Source: JAVBNW01 sp031551255
GTDB lineage: Bacteria > Bacillota > Clostridia > Christensenellales > UBA1750
DNA length: 45,338 nucleotides
Assembly: GCA_031551255.1 (NCBI GenBank)
Contig: JAVBNW010000003.1
Location: forward strand, 1-45,338
Direction: 5' to 3'
A program made the translations under genes and the position numbers. The notes beneath the pieces are model-generated. The model ran no database searches. It was not told the DNA's origin and was given only the letters and a program-made list of their open reading frames with translations. This document shows positions 44,778 to 45,338 of this stretch, piece by piece (within the stretch, counting starts at the first letter, position 1; every line of letters begins with the position of its first letter).

Positions 44778-45308
44778 TTGGATATGCTTTTGATCGCGCT
44801 CGCCGTGAGCGTTGATGGTATGCTCGCGGGCTTCGCCCTGGGGCTTCGCCGGGTGAAGATCCCCTTTAGGCTATTGCTGGTAATCTCATTCACCGCTTTT
44901 GTGTGCGTATATATCTCCATGTCGCTCGTCAAGGCTTTCCTTGCCGAATCCATGGGCGGCCTGACGGGTTGGATCGGCGGAACCGTGCTGGTGGCCGTAG
45001 GTCTATTCTCTCTTAAGTCGGACGGGAAGGCCCGAGAAGAGGCAAGGCTGTGCAGCCTTCCCGAAGCTGTGGCGGTAGGTCTGAGCGTTGCGGCCGATGC
45101 GTCGCTTGTTGCCGCATCTCTGGCGCTGGACGGCGCGCCGCCTCTGCCCGTCGCCCTGTTGATGGCCGCCACGCACTTTGTGCTGGTATGGGGGGGCAAT
45201 CTGGCCGGGCAAAAGGGCATAAAGCTTCGCGGCCTCGCGCTGCGCCTGGTTCCGGCGGGCATCCTAATTCTTCTGGGCATCTTGCGGCTGCCCATCGTGC
45301 CCATATAA
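44778..45308 (+). CDS. ytaF: YtaF-like sporulation membrane protein (MntP-related)
   Basis: 176 residues if started at the TTG at 44778, spaced 5-8 bases from AGAGGTGG; ATG 44784 and GTG 44769 are alternatives. About six membrane helices. The N-terminus MLLIALAVSVDGMLAGFALGLRRVKIPF and the second-half repeat AVAVGLSVAADASLVAASLAL carry the paired Asp-containing helices of the MntP/YtaF family (VDG and ADAS). The YtaF branch is found in spore formers; MntP relatives export manganese. Function in sporulation is not established. Its ribosome site lies in a hairpin shared with the end of the ilvE transcript. Confidence 0.82.
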   Translation: MDMLLIALAVSVDGMLAGFALGLRRVKIPFRLLLVISFTAFVCVYISMSLVKAFLAESMGGLTGWIGGTVLVAVGLFSLKSDGKAREEARLCSLPEAVAVGLSVAADASLVAASLALDGAPPLPVALLMAATHFVLVWGGNLAGQKGIKLRGLALRLVPAGILILLGILRLPIVPI

Positions 45309-45338
45309 CTCGTCGGGCCGCACTACGCTCTGAACCGC

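Overview
The window looks like chromosomal DNA from a moderately GC-rich, endospore-forming Clostridia-type Firmicute. The evidence is a spoVS, a YtaF-like sporulation membrane protein, a SpoVB-like flippase, strong AGGAGG ribosome binding sites, several TTG/GTG starts, and three solute importers of the LipO/LplB/YtcP type that is abundant in Paenibacillus and gut or digester Clostridia. A Christensenellales-like lineage is my guess and cannot be proved from the sequence. No rRNA, tRNA or CRISPR was seen.

Layout. (1) 1-7378, minus strand: importer cluster 1 (LplB, YtcP, lipoprotein SBP) followed by an intracellular GH13 enzyme, a glycosidase-like protein of unknown family and a truncated gene at the window edge. 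(2) 7379-7930: AT-rich control region with a palindromic operator candidate. (3) 7930-11520, minus strand: an isolated phage-derived cassette (BppU/collagen-like/glycine-rich fibre, M15 endolysin with PG-binding domain, TcdE-type holin) with its own terminator and no other phage genes. (4) 11725-18322, plus strand: M28 lipoprotein peptidase, an ABC-F ribosome-protection type ATPase behind a short leader peptide, and a HelD-type RNA polymerase recycling motor. (5) 18343-24000, minus strand: a large hybrid histidine kinase split by a one-base frameshift, and a DUF4340 protein. (6) 24117-28081, minus strand: importer cluster 2 (SBP, LplB, YtcP). (7) 28271-33317: SpoVB-like flippase, HD-GYP phosphodiesterase, sugar isomerase/epimerase-like protein, and a stand-alone EutH permease. 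(8) 33341-38639, minus strand: importer cluster 3 (LplB, YtcP, SBP) with a ROK kinase and a GmhA-like SIS isomerase. (9) 38761-45308: MATE transporter, a plsX-acpP-rnc-spoVS operon (minus), a VOC protein, a structured leader with two small ORFs before ilvE, and ytaF.

How the parts work together. Clusters 1-3 each encode a lipoprotein receptor and two permeases but no ATPase, so they probably share an MsmX-like ATPase encoded elsewhere. Cluster 1 adds hydrolysis (GH13). Cluster 3 adds phosphorylation (ROK) and isomerisation (SIS). In every cluster a strong hairpin lies directly after the SBP gene, whatever the gene order.

The most unusual sequence is a set of about five 160-200 bp palindromic, MITE-like elements. 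Two are 163 bp sister copies flanking the DUF4340 gene. Others share either the same central hairpin or the same terminal inverted repeats in different combinations. Other points of interest are the isolated fibre/endolysin/holin cassette, the leader RNAs before ilvE, ABC-F and ytaF, and the frameshifted histidine kinase.
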